This document shows, piece by piece, positions 50,083 to 59,769 of a stretch of DNA of 64,000 bases. The stretch's first letter is position 1; each line of letters begins with the position of its first letter. The stretch lies in NCBI RefSeq assembly GCF_014204895.1, contig NZ_JACHMF010000001.1:4092001-4156000 (forward strand), read 5' to 3'. The stretch comes from Paractinoplanes abujensis. GTDB taxonomy: Bacteria; Actinomycetota; Actinomycetes; Mycobacteriales; Micromonosporaceae. Under the pieces are notes generated by a model that did not search any database, was not told the DNA's origin, and saw nothing but the letters and a program-made list of their open reading frames with translations. Position numbers and translations under genes: made by a program.

Positions 50083-50550
50083 CGCAAACCTCCGGAGAGT
50101 GGTCCAACGGGCACCTGAAGCGCTGATAGCCGGTGTGGTGGTGTGGTGCTCGTCAGGTAGGGAACGGGAAGGGACATTGGTGCCCGCCAGCTGCCAGGCT
50201 TTGTTGACCACCGAGCACGGCTGAACGCCTATGGGGTGCTGTCGAGATGACGCCGGTGCACCGGTTCGTACTCCTCGGTGAGCATGCCGGCGTCGACGCG
50301 CAGACCTGGCCGCACCCTGCATATCGGTGACACCAGCCAGGCGGGCCGCCGAGGCACGGCAGAAGACGGCGCTCCGGCGATCATCGCTCCGACGCGCCAG
50401 CGCACTGCCACGAGAGGTAACCCTCGCCGGAGAAGCACACGTCTTCATGGCCATCAAAATACCGCTCGATGCGTCCAACAAACATTGCACATAGCAAGAT
50501 TTTTCGAAGGCGGAAGTTTCCGGCGCACCGCGCCGAGGTAGAGCAAGAAC
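50083..50550. other. Intergenic region with a GH15 gene remnant and a palindrome
   Basis: Contains the GH15 remnant described separately and, near 50485, the perfect palindrome TTGC-ACATA-GCAA in an AT-rich patch, plausible as the promoter/operator of the lipoprotein gene at 50551. No intact gene. Confidence 0.6.
50179..50303 (-). pseudogene. Degenerate 3'-end remnant of a GH15 glycoside hydrolase gene
   Basis: On the minus strand this 125-base stretch reads RVDAGMLTEEYEPVHRRHLD, then STP and a degraded VNKAWQL. It matches the end of the GH15 protein at 15.4 kb (RNDVGMLAEEYDPATGRQLG, NTP, VNAAHRL). DNA similarity to 15381-15507 is visible directly, for instance in GGTCGTACTCCTCGGCGAGC against TTCGTACTCCTCGGTGAGC. 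It is too short and decayed to be functional. Confidence 0.75.
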
Positions 50551-51216
50551 ATGCGACCTCTACAACAGCTCGAGCCAGCCGCTGCAAGGAGACCTGATGC
50601 CTCCCCTCAGCAGCCGTACGGCCGCAGCCGACAGCTACATCGGCATCCGGGACCGCTGTACCTTCTGGTCATCGCCCTCACCGCGGCCCTTACCGCCTGC
50701 GGTGATCCCCAGCAGGTCATCGCCAGCGGCGCGATCGGCGCCGAAGGTCGTAGCGGCGACATTCTGCTCCGCGGCGTACGAGTCGCCGCACCTCCCCAGC
50801 CGCAGTATCCGGCCGGCGCCGACGCCGACGTGTGGCTCACCCTGCTCAACGAGGGCAGGCAGCCCGACACTCTTACCGGTGTGTCGTCACCGGCCGCAAG
50901 CTCCGTGGTCATCCGCTCCGACGACGACTGCGACGGAACGCCCACCGTCGTCAGTTCACTGACCCTGCCGCCGGCCTCGAGCCGTCCCGGACCCGCCAAC
51001 AGTGACAACCCGTCAACGACCGCACCGTTCGAGTCCTACAGTCTGCGGCTGGTCGGCCTGACGCGCGAGGTCCTGGCCGGCACGACAATCAGCCTCACGT
51101 TCCAGTTCCAGCGCGCACCGGCGGTGACTCTCGACGTGCCGGTTCGGCCGCGGCAGGAACAAGCGAACCCCGGTCATCTCTGCGACTCTGCTTCGACGGC
51201 GCCATCCAGCAGCTGA
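50551..51216 (+). CDS. Lipoprotein with PCu(A)C/DUF461-like copper-chaperone fold
   Basis: 221 residues. A long N-terminus leads to the lipobox (LVIALTAALTACG) at about residue 50. The domain has DVWLTLLNEGRQPDTLTGVS then SPAASSVVI and a late TISLTFQFQRAPAVTLDVPV, as in the PCu(A)C family. The H/M copper ligands of true chaperones are not obvious, so metal binding is uncertain. The N-terminus may be over-extended; a start nearer the signal sequence is possible. Exported, membrane-anchored. Confidence 0.7.
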   Translation: MRPLQQLEPAAARRPDASPQQPYGRSRQLHRHPGPLYLLVIALTAALTACGDPQQVIASGAIGAEGRSGDILLRGVRVAAPPQPQYPAGADADVWLTLLNEGRQPDTLTGVSSPAASSVVIRSDDDCDGTPTVVSSLTLPPASSRPGPANSDNPSTTAPFESYSLRLVGLTREVLAGTTISLTFQFQRAPAVTLDVPVRPRQEQANPGHLCDSASTAPSSS

Positions 51217-51907
51217 GCCCCAGGATCCGCTGACCGGCCGGCGATGGCTGCCGCGGCCGACATCGCGACGTAGGAGAGCCGGACGTTGGATCTTTAAGCA
51301 CGGCCACCGTGAGCATGGACGCCTGACATTTCGCACCCGCAGGCAAACCCCGGTCGTCGGCAAGCCTGCGCAGAAGCCGTAGCAGGTCGGGCAACAGGAG
51401 CGCTTCTGCGGGCTGAGCCTTGCCCGGTTTGGCGATCACGAGGGCGACCAGAACGGCCACCCAAATCAAAGGAACGCTGCGGCGACGCTGATCAGGACTT
51501 GCCACCGCCACGCAAGACATGACCGCCGCATCCCTACCCACTGCTTCGAGCGTGCGCGTCAGCTCCACAGATGACAGCCCTGCGGCCGGGGACGTCTGCG
51601 GCGAGCGGTGCTGGAAGCAGTCTTGATCGTTGACGATCCACGTCAGATAACTAGGCCGAAGGACAAGCTTCAACGGGAGTGATGACGGTTCCTGCTCGCC
51701 CGGCCACCGCACTCGCACCTGGGCGCGCCAACACTGGCACCTGGAGCGGCTACAGCGCGACTCAGGACAGACGTACGCCGATCGCGGAGCTTTCGGTATC
51801 CGTGACATAGCCGTTACCAGTTGAACAATTTCGGCATCGGTCGACTGCGAGACGCCCAGCCTCTAGCCTGACAACGCGGGAAACACCGGGTTACGAAAGG
51901 CCACGCG
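51217..51907. other. Large gap with no convincing gene
   Basis: About 690 bases. A minus-strand frame (51095-51808) is open with a few protein-like stretches (VPLIWVAVLVALVIAKPG, LLPDLLRLLRRLADDR) but composition is mixed and no family appears. It may be a decayed gene. No repeats or RNAs recognised. Confidence 0.5.
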
Positions 51908-52255
51908 ATGTCCGACACCACGGTCGACGTCGACACCAGCGCTGACGGCACACTCGTCATCCACCCACGCGGCCACTTCGACGCCGGCGACGCCGTCCAC
52001 CTACGGCGGACCATCGTTCACGCGATCCGGCGCGAACGACCACTGCGCATGGTGCTCGACCTGCGTGATGTGGACGGGCTCGACCCCATCAATCTGGGCA
52101 CCCTAGCTGCCGCCTGCCAACTCGGCGACGACCATCACGTCGCCGTGTTCCTCGACAATCCGTCCGAGTCCACCGCCACCCAACTGATGGCGGCCGGCGT
52201 CCCTCCTCACCGCCTTCGTCACATCAACTCAACCGCTCGCACGATCGGCTCGTAA
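51908..52255 (+). CDS. STAS-domain protein, divergent
   Basis: 115 residues with the STAS fold: TLVIHPRGHFDAGDAVHLRR, RMVLDLRDVDGLDPINLGT. The phospho-Ser position is replaced (LDPIN), as in the other two STAS-like domains of this window. ATG 51908 preceded by GAAAGG. Possibly interacts with anti-sigma or structural partners; not in an operon. Confidence 0.82.
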   Translation: MSDTTVDVDTSADGTLVIHPRGHFDAGDAVHLRRTIVHAIRRERPLRMVLDLRDVDGLDPINLGTLAAACQLGDDHHVAVFLDNPSESTATQLMAAGVPPHRLRHINSTARTIGS

Positions 52256-52422
52256 CCCAAGGTCATGCTTCATCTGGTCGAGCTCCGTACAGGGCGCCGA
52301 TGACCACGCGGAGTTCGGCGGCCTGTTGGAGCGCGAGCAGCGGTCCTGCTTGGGCGTGACTTCTGACCCCGGCGCCGTGCGCGAGTTTCACTGGATGTGA
52401 GCCGAGCGCTCGCTCTGGTCGT

Positions 52423-52451
52423 CCGGCCGGGCCGGGCTCGGTCCCGGCCGG
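52423..52451 (-). terminator. Terminator-like hairpin after the xylanase gene
   Basis: CCGGCCGGG (52423-52431) pairs perfectly with CCCGGCCGG (52443-52451), 11-base loop, 16 bases past the stop of the minus-strand gene ending at 52467. Confidence 0.6.
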
Positions 52452-52466
52452 CCGCACGGGTCCGAC

Positions 52467-54197
52467 TCAGCCGCGCAGGACCCGGGTCAGGGCGGTGAAC
52501 GCGGCCTTGGGCGCCAGATTGCGGTCGAAGATCAGGTCGTCACCGACCTGAGGTGGGTAGGTGCCGGACTCGGTGGTGGACCCGTACCGGTCGGTGACCC
52601 CCCAGGTGGTGTACGAGGTGCAGTTCGGGGCGGCCAGGCAAGCGGTCAACGCGGTGGCGTACTGCTCGGCCTGCCCGGCCGCCGGATCGCCGTACACATC
52701 GATCTCGGACACTCGCGCCGACAGTCCAAGCCGGGCCAGGTCCGCGAAGTGATCCTGCAGGACGGCCGCGGTGACCCGGTCGCCGGCCTCATGGATGTGC
52801 GCCTCGAACCCGACCCCGTCGATCGGCACCCCCCGCTCCCGGAGCCGCCCGAGCAGGCCGAGCAGCGCGTCCCAGCGCTCACCGTCGGCTTCCAGGCCGA
52901 AATCGTTGAGGTATAGCTTGGCGCCGGGGTCGGCGGTCCGGGCCGCCGCGAACGCCTTGTCGATGTACGTCTCGCCCATCGCCCGCTGCCACAGGTGCCG
53001 GCGCAGTCCCGTTCCCCCGTCCTCATAGTCCTCGCTGTCGGTGGACAGCGGTTCGTTGACGACGTCCCATTCGGCGACCCGGCCGCGGTAGTGACCGGCC
53101 ACGGCGCTGATGTGATCAAGCATGATCTGCTCGCGCCGGCCGGCCGGAGCGTCCTGCATCCAGCGCGGGTTGGCCTCCCCGAAGACCAACGTGTGGCCGT
53201 GCACCGCCATGCCGTTGGCCGCCGCGAAGTCGGCCAGCAGGTCACCCCCGGTGAAGTCGTAGCGATCCGGCTGCGGGTGGACGAACTGCGGCTTCATCGC
53301 GTTCTCCGTGGTCAGCATGGAGAACTGGGCGGCGATGAGGCGGCGGTATCCGTCATCGGCCAGCAGCGGCTCGGCGGCCACGGCGACGCCGACGGGCAGC
53401 TTGCGGCGGGCCTCGGCGAGCACTCGCAGCGACCCGGGCCCGGGCGCCGGCTGGCCGAGCGTCGGGGCGTCGACAACAGTGGCGCTGCCCCCGTCCAGCC
53501 CGGCGGCCCGCAACGAGGTCAACGTCCAGCCGGCCGGACCGCTGGGTGAGGTCGACGGCGCGGCGTCGGCGCCGAAGAACACCCGTCCGGAGCTGAACAC
53601 CCCGGGGTCGGTGACGGACAGGCTTGTGTCCCCGAGCCGGACGGTGAGCTGCCCACCGGCCCGGGTGACGGTCACCGTGCCCGCGGCCGATGCAGCCGTC
53701 GTGGCCCGGCGGCGGATCGCCGGCTCGTTGCCCCGCCCGTCCCAGACCGCCAGGCTCAGCTCCCCGTCGGTGACGGTGACGGCCAGCCCGGGCGGATTGT
53801 GCCGCCACTCGTCGTACACCACCGGCACATCGCCATGCAGGGCGAGCACGGCCGACTGACCGGCCGGCCGATCTATCCCGGCGGTGATCTCCACCGGGCC
53901 GCTCACCGCGAGCCGCGGCCCGCGCAGATTGACCGGCGGGTTCGGCTGACCGCCAGAGCCGTCCTGCCGCACAATCCGCCCTCCCAGGCCGACGATCCTC
54001 ACCCCGCCCGGGCCGGCCGTGGCCCCCGCGAGATGGGTCCAGTCGTGACCGGTCAGAACATCCACGGCCCTGTCGTCATCAGGCGACGCGCCGTCGCCGG
54101 CACTGACCGCCACCCACCCGCCGACCACCGCCACCACGACTACGACCGCGACCGCCAGCCAGGCCCGGGGATGCATTCGCACGCTTTTTCTCACCAT
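52467..54197 (-). CDS. Glycoside hydrolase family 10 endo-beta-1,4-xylanase
   Basis: 576 residues. N-terminal membrane/signal segment (RAWLAVAVVVVVAVVGGWVA), a beta-sandwich region about 60-260 that may be a carbohydrate-binding or lectin-like module, and a C-terminal GH10 barrel. GH10 signs: FSMLTTENAMKPQF, VHGHTLVFGEANPRWM, acid/base Glu in EWDVVNEPLS, nucleophile Glu in RVSEIDVYG and TTWGVTDRYGS. The HTLVF variant replaces the usual HTLVWH. Secreted or surface-anchored hydrolysis of plant xylan. ATG 54197 or 54176; ribosome site unclear. Confidence 0.92.
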   Translation of the reverse strand: MVRKSVRMHPRAWLAVAVVVVVAVVGGWVAVSAGDGASPDDDRAVDVLTGHDWTHLAGATAGPGGVRIVGLGGRIVRQDGSGGQPNPPVNLRGPRLAVSGPVEITAGIDRPAGQSAVLALHGDVPVVYDEWRHNPPGLAVTVTDGELSLAVWDGRGNEPAIRRRATTAASAAGTVTVTRAGGQLTVRLGDTSLSVTDPGVFSSGRVFFGADAAPSTSPSGPAGWTLTSLRAAGLDGGSATVVDAPTLGQPAPGPGSLRVLAEARRKLPVGVAVAAEPLLADDGYRRLIAAQFSMLTTENAMKPQFVHPQPDRYDFTGGDLLADFAAANGMAVHGHTLVFGEANPRWMQDAPAGRREQIMLDHISAVAGHYRGRVAEWDVVNEPLSTDSEDYEDGGTGLRRHLWQRAMGETYIDKAFAAARTADPGAKLYLNDFGLEADGERWDALLGLLGRLRERGVPIDGVGFEAHIHEAGDRVTAAVLQDHFADLARLGLSARVSEIDVYGDPAAGQAEQYATALTACLAAPNCTSYTTWGVTDRYGSTTESGTYPPQVGDDLIFDRNLAPKAAFTALTRVLRG

Positions 54198-54360
54198 GCA
54201 GAGTGTGCAGTCACGTTGCACGGGCGCAGACGCAGCCCTCGACATGCGGCCTATGGTCAGTGAACGAGATCCAGACCCCACTGCTCGATGTTGCGGCGCG
54301 CAGGACAGAGCCCTTGACTCGCGTCCGACACATTCACACAACGCCCAACATGACGACACC

Positions 54361-54722
54361 GATCACCACCGCGCCGCAGCCGCCCGAGCGAAAATCAGCT
54401 CCTGCCAGACCAAGCTCGATAGATACCGAGCAGCGCTCGAGGCCGGTAGGACCCCGCCTTGGTACAGCAGTGGATCGCTCAGACCCAGGCCGAGAAGGCC
54501 ATCGCCGAGGCCGAACTAAGCCAGGCCACAGCCCGTCGCATCATGACCGCCGACGAGATCAATACCCTGGTCGAAGCAATGGCCAGCATCGTGACGATTC
54601 TCCGCCGCGCTGACCCCACCAGCAAAGCCGAGGTCTGCCGGCAACTCGGAATCAAGCTCACAAAAAAACCAGGCCTCCACCTGATACAGGCAGAGGCCAC
54701 AGCGCCCGGATCAGGCAACTAA
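54361..54722 (+). pseudogene. C-terminal remnant of a serine recombinase
   Basis: Two frames together give a typical large serine recombinase C-terminus: CQTKLDRYRAALEAG in one frame and, after a one-base shift near 54453, DPALVQQWIAQTQAEKA, ATARRIMTADEINTLVEAM then ADPTSKAEVCRQLGIKL. No catalytic N-terminal domain is present upstream. It marks an old, lost integrative element. The 87-residue ORF from 54459 is not a gene in its own right. Confidence 0.78.
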
Positions 54723-54958
54723 AAAACCCTGAAGCGCCCTACGAATCACCACTCCTCCGAAAGTCATGGAAGTGGATCATGTACTAAAGCGTGTCCGGAG
54801 CCCGACTTGAACCCCTACTACATATTGCAGTTAAGCGAAGACCTCTTGCTGCCATGAACCGCGGCTATGGCTCAGACTCGAACCTGCGAACCTTGAGTTC
54901 AGATCAAGGGGTCTGGCGCCTTTCATCTCCTGCCTTGAACCATCAACTATGGCCGGTT

Positions 54959-55756
54959 TCACGGGGAGCCGGGCGCCGTCCGGACCGTGACGACGATGAG
55001 CTGCCCCGTCCGCAGCTTGGTGCCGGCGCGAGGGATGGTGGCGCGAACGAGATCGTCGATGCCGGGGCGGGCCTCCTTCAGACCGGCGCGGGCATTCCGC
55101 TCGGCGGCCGGCTCGTCGTCGTCGACGCCGTACTCGCTGTCTTCCGACGCCCAATCCGGGGCGTACCCGGGCGCGTACCGGAAAAGCACCAGCTCCTCGA
55201 CGCCGGCCAGCACGCCGGGCGGTCCGGTCTCGTCGTACGGCGTCTCCGTGAGCTGGTCGGCCGCGGTCCCGGCGCGGATGGCCGGCATCGTGGGATGCGC
55301 CTTGAACCAGGCCGCCTCGGTCTTCCGCAGCACCGACAGGACGACGGGAGTCGCCGGGTCGTACGGCTGCCCGGCCGCCGGCGTCGTGGCGACAACGGCC
55401 CAGTTGCTGTCCATCATCGGCTGACGGTCCAGGGACGACAAGTCGTCGACGCTGGTCTCCATGTCCGCTGTGCGCAGGGCCTCCTCGGCGACATCGAGCC
55501 CCTCTCCGACGACGTCGGCCACCGTAGGCCCGGTGACCGTGGTCGTCTCCGGGGCAGCGCCGGCGCCCGCCGGACTGAAGACTGCCACGGCCGCCGCCAC
55601 CACGACGGCCACGAACACCGCGAACACGCCGTCGGCGGCGCGCCGCAGCAGCGGCCGGGCGCTCCGGGCCGAGCGAGGTCTTTCCCCGGTTCCGACCGCG
55701 CCCGGCCCCACACAGGCGGGGCCTACTTCGGGCGGCCGCGAATCGACGCCCCACAC
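54959..55756 (-). CDS. PASTA-like membrane protein, unknown function
   Basis: About 265 residues. Basic N-terminus, one transmembrane helix (VFAVFVAVVVAAAVAVFSPA), then extracellular regions with PASTA-like features (TVADVVGEGLDVAEEALRTA, VVATTPAAGQPYDPATPVVL; and a second GTKLRTGQLIVVTV). PASTA domains bind peptidoglycan or muropeptides. The start is uncertain: GTG 55756 is preferred since longer frames run into the divergent gene. Divergent from the membrane protein at 55852. Confidence 0.7.
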   Translation of the reverse strand: MWGVDSRPPEVGPACVGPGAVGTGERPRSARSARPLLRRAADGVFAVFVAVVVAAAVAVFSPAGAGAAPETTTVTGPTVADVVGEGLDVAEEALRTADMETSVDDLSSLDRQPMMDSNWAVVATTPAAGQPYDPATPVVLSVLRKTEAAWFKAHPTMPAIRAGTAADQLTETPYDETGPPGVLAGVEELVLFRYAPGYAPDWASEDSEYGVDDDEPAAERNARAGLKEARPGIDDLVRATIPRAGTKLRTGQLIVVTVRTAPGSP

Positions 55757-55851
55757 CGGCCGGGCACCCCGGCCGACCCGGTGCAGGAATAATGACGTAG
55801 GCCGATAGCTGAGGCGTGGGCGGCGGCCACGGGGGGGCGGAGGGGCAGCTG

Positions 55852-57432
55852 ATGGTCGACGAGACATCGGACATGGAGAACCTGCAGCCGGAACCAGACG
55901 AACCGAGACCGGGGAAGCCGGCAGCGGAGACCGACAGTCAGGAGCCGGCGGAGCGGCCGCGGACGGTCACCAATGCCGGCCTGATTCTGCTGACGCTTCC
56001 CGTCGTCGGGGTGATCGGCATGGTCGCCGCGGGAATCGCCGTCGCCGAGGCCCAGGACACGGCCGGCACGCTGGTGGCGCGGCTGACGGCCGATGGCGTC
56101 GAGGAGGGGCAGCGGCTCGTCGACGACATGCTGTCGGCCATGTGGTTGCAGCTCGGCGTGACCGCGGTGGTGGGGCTCGGCCAGGCGATCGTGCTCGGCG
56201 TTCTGGCGTTCCACGTGGTGCGGGGCTCCCGCCGGGCCCGTACGACGGTTTTCGCGCTGGCCGCGCTCAGTGCCGTGGCCGTGGTCTGGCTGATCGCGCT
56301 GACCGTCGCGCAGCAGCGGCTCCGAGCCCGGCTGGACGCGCTGTCCGACCTGCTCGGGTTCCGGACCGTCTACGAGACCGACGTGATCCCGGGCTGGTTT
56401 CCGCCGGTCAACTACGGCCTGTTCACGGTTTCGGCGCTCATGGTCGCCGCCGCGGTATGGCTCCTCACCCGCCCGGAGGCGAACGCCTACTTCGGTCCCC
56501 GGCCGGCGGCGCCGTCACCCGCGCGGGCCCGGCTGCGCCTCGTCCTCGGGGCGCTCGCCGCGGTGATCGTGATCTCGGTGCCGGCGACCGTCCTGTCGGC
56601 CGTCGAGCGGGTTCCGGACGTGCCGGATCTGCCGAAGTTTCCGAACCTAGGTGCGCTGCCCGAGCCCGGCGCCTCGCCCTTGACGGACCCGTCCCGCAAG
56701 GTCGTCTTCATGGTCGAGATCTTCGGCCTGGTCGGAAACGGCAACGTCGGCTACACCACCAGCGACCGCGGCTACGAGAACGAGCCGATGCCGGCCGGCC
56801 TGCCGGCGTTCGTGCGCGCCGGCGAGTTCACCCACGGTGAGGGCTCGGTTCTGACTCTCAACGCGACGGCGTGGGGACCGGCTGACTCTCCTCTGAGCGG
56901 GATTCCACCGCACCTGCGCTGCTCGATCCACATCAACGGGGTGCTGTCCGCCGTGGACAGCAATCTGGGCATCTGCAATGTCACGTTCCCGTTGGACGAG
57001 TTCACCGGTGTCGCGGTGAAGCCGAGTCCGGTGCCGTCACCGACGCCGTCGCAGACGAAGGCGGCCGCGCAGATCCCGGACTGCCAGTATCTGAGCCCCC
57101 AGCAGGTCGGCGATGTCGTCGCCCGGGCGGGCGGTCTGCCACGTCGGGTTCCCACGGTCGGGGAGGGGTTCCTCGGCTGCGAGTATGCGTTCAAGGGCGA
57201 CCGGTACGTCGAGATCGAGTGGACCGAGGGCAGACGGATGTTGCCGGGCACCGAGGACCGCGTCTTCAAGCTGGACGGCCGGCGCGCGATCTGGGACTCC
57301 GAGGAGACGTACCTGAGCCTGGAACTCCCCACCGGCATGCTGTTCATCCGCGCCGATCTGGAGATCTCGGAACGCAAGGCCCGGCAGATCGTGATGGAGC
57401 TGATGAAGCTGGTCCGTCCCCAGGTGTCCTGA
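55852..57432 (+). CDS. Multi-span membrane protein with extracellular C-terminal domains
   Basis: 526 residues. Acidic, Pro-rich cytoplasmic N-terminus, four or five helices (LILLTLPVVGVIGMVAAGIA, VVGLGQAIVLGVLAFHVV, VFALAALSAVAVVWLIALTV), a segment of MmpS-like beta structure (KVVFMVEIFGLVGNGNVGYT), a Pro/Ser/Thr linker, and a domain with paired cysteines (IPDCQYLSPQQ...GCEYAFKGDRYVEIEW) similar in style to DUF3558. Start ATG 55852 with GGAGGGG. No specific function. Confidence 0.78.
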   Translation: MVDETSDMENLQPEPDEPRPGKPAAETDSQEPAERPRTVTNAGLILLTLPVVGVIGMVAAGIAVAEAQDTAGTLVARLTADGVEEGQRLVDDMLSAMWLQLGVTAVVGLGQAIVLGVLAFHVVRGSRRARTTVFALAALSAVAVVWLIALTVAQQRLRARLDALSDLLGFRTVYETDVIPGWFPPVNYGLFTVSALMVAAAVWLLTRPEANAYFGPRPAAPSPARARLRLVLGALAAVIVISVPATVLSAVERVPDVPDLPKFPNLGALPEPGASPLTDPSRKVVFMVEIFGLVGNGNVGYTTSDRGYENEPMPAGLPAFVRAGEFTHGEGSVLTLNATAWGPADSPLSGIPPHLRCSIHINGVLSAVDSNLGICNVTFPLDEFTGVAVKPSPVPSPTPSQTKAAAQIPDCQYLSPQQVGDVVARAGGLPRRVPTVGEGFLGCEYAFKGDRYVEIEWTEGRRMLPGTEDRVFKLDGRRAIWDSEETYLSLELPTGMLFIRADLEISERKARQIVMELMKLVRPQVS

Positions 57433-57449
57433 ACGGCTCGGCCGTCTCG

Positions 57450-59712
57450 TCAGCGGGATCGTCGGCGTGGCCGCTTGCCGAAGACGAGCACGGCCACCGC
57501 CACACCGACCCCGACCACGATCAACGCCCCGACGGCGCCGACGAGCGGGACCACGACCTGGCGGAACCTCCCCGGGCCGGAGGCGCGGGCCTGCGTTCCC
57601 GGCGGTGGTCCGGGCTCGGCTCGGCCGCCGAGCCACACCAAGTTCTGGCCCTGCTCGGCGGTCATCTGCTGGTCTGCCTGGCTGACGACCCGGGGCAGGT
57701 CGGGCCGTCGGCCGGCGAACTGGTCCGCTGCCATCGGCGTACGCGCAATGGTGGTGAAATCGACGCCGCCGTAGATGTAGGTGGCCACCTCGACCACGTT
57801 GCCGCGTTTCGTGCGTATCTCGGCCTTGAACTCTCCGTCGGTGTACGACTTCACGAAGCGCCGCCAGACCTGCTTGGGATCCCACGGCCGGCGGGACGGC
57901 CACGCGTCGGCGTTGCCCTGGTCGATCAGGGTGGAATAGGCGGTGGTCGTGGTGCGGTTGCGGTCGCGGAAGAACTGGGCGGCGACCCGGCTCATGTAGA
58001 CGCGGCGCAGGTCGGCGTACTCCGGGGCGGTATTCACCGCCTTGGTGACCAGCGGCAGGATCGTGGTCCGGAACAGCGCCTCGTTGTGCTCGGACTCCGG
58101 CCCGGTCTGGGCCCGGCAGTCGCCGGCGCCGGAGCCGCCCGGGGTGGTGGAGCCGACGACTTCGGTCTCCATCTTGACGTCCAGTGGCGCGTCGATGATG
58201 TAGAGCTCGTCGTCGTCCTGGTGGACCAGGGCCGGTGCCTGGGACGATCCACTGCCGCATCGACAGGCACTTGTCGCCGGCCAGGTCATTCCAGAACCGT
58301 TTGCCGGTCGCTGATTTCGGGTGGATCAGCTTGGCGACGGTCTTTTTCATCTGCAGGTCGGCCTCGAGCAGCACCCGGCCGGCGTCGGTTCGGCCGAGCC
58401 GCGCGTCAATGATCCGGTCCGGTTGATCGGGATGCAGGTTGACGGTGAACGCGCTGGTGGGCAGCGCCATCCAGACGAAGAACGCGTCGGAGGCGAGCAG
58501 CGCGTTGCGGCGGCCTCCGTAGGCGGGGCTGTCCTCCGGGGCGGGTCGGGCGCTGAACGCGAAGCCGGGGCCGGCCCGCTTCGCGTAGGTGTCGGAGACG
58601 TAGCGCAGTTCGAGACTGGCGAAGTCGACCCCGCCGACCCGGGCTGCGGCGACGTCCACATCGCCGGTGGCCTCGGCGACGTCATCGACGACCTGCTGTT
58701 CGAAGGCGGCGTCCTCGGCGGTGTCGGCCGAGCCGGCGACGACGTCGGCCAACGGTCCGGCGACGGTCTGCGGTGCCGCGCCGGGCGCCACCATCGGGGT
58801 CCCGGCGGGCGGCGCCATCGGGGTGCCGGCGGGCGGCATGGTGATGGTGATGCCGCGCCGGGCGAGGGCCTTGATGTGGTCGGGGTCCGGCGGCGCCGAC
58901 ACGATGCGTACGGCGGCCGGCTTGATACGCAGGACGATCGCCGGCACCGGAGGCAGGCCGGCTGCGATGCGGGCCTTGTTGACGTCGGTCTCTCTGTTGG
59001 CCTTCTCGATGTCCTCGCGCATGGTCTTCGTCGGCATGCGGCGGCTCAACACCACGATCTGTCTGCCGTACTTGTTCACCGCCAGGACGTACGCCTTCAG
59101 CTGGTTCTTCGCCCTCTTCGACAGTTTGAGCGCGTCTTTGCTCTCATAGGCCCGGGTCAGGATCACGATTTTGGGCCAGGCGTCCGGCTTCAACGGGATG
59201 CCGGGGTCGATCCGCCGGTCGAACTGCCAGTCGGGTGACCCGGCGATGCCGAGGTCGGTCCAGTTCCAGTCCTCGAAGGCACGACCGCGGCGGTTGCTGT
59301 CGTACCCGCTGATGTGCGCCTTGACGAAGGACTCCCATTTGGCCTTACGGGCTTCGGCCGACTCGACGGCGTACTTCTCGGCGTGCCTCTCCTTCCACTC
59401 GGCAATCATGCACAGATAGCTGCCGTAGGCATATTTCTTGGGCGGCAGAATGTTCAGCAGTTCCGCCGGGGTCGGCGGGTCGAGTGTGGCCCAGACGCGC
59501 AGATGCTCGATGCCTTGATAGTCGAATTCCGGCAGGTTCTCCGTCGGGATGCTGGGGTCGTTCGGGTCATAGCCCGGAAGGGGATCGAACCAGCCGGCAG
59601 GCGGCTCCATCGGGTCGGCGAGAACCGGCATTGTCCCGGCGCCGACAGACAGCACCGTGCACAGCACGACGAGGAACGTGGCTATCCGGTGCGCGAGCGA
59701 CTGGCGGATCAC
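57450..59712 (-). pseudogene. Secreted/membrane protein of unknown function with a frameshift
   Basis: N-terminal frame from GTG 59712 (GGGGGGA site): signal peptide (RIATFLVVLCTVLSVGAG), then about 480 residues including a Pro-rich stretch with repeated PPAGTPMA. At about 58241 the coding sense moves to the next frame (PALVHQDDDELYIIDAPLDV onward), ending with a membrane helix (VVVPLVGAVGALIVVGVGVA) and basic tail. One extra C in the GTCCCAGG run would join WIVP to QAPALV. Either a recent mutation or a sequence error. No family recognised; about 750 residues when joined. Confidence 0.7.
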
Positions 59713-59769
59713 GTTGTCCCCCCGGCTGCGGATCCGTGGCCTCCGACGCCGCCACTCTATCCACACGTG

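Noticed and set aside
51095..51808. 237-codon minus-strand frame as a gene
   Set aside because: Mixed composition, no motif, and it overlaps the end of the lipoprotein gene; could at most be a decayed gene.
52263..52457. 64-codon minus-strand frame between STAS and xylanase genes
   Set aside because: Overlaps the terminator hairpin and has no ribosome site or family.
54841..54960. tRNA gene (including a possible UCA anticodon loop on the plus strand)
   Set aside because: T-arm and acceptor do not pair and D-arm is not found on either strand; kept only as tRNA-like remnant in a finding.
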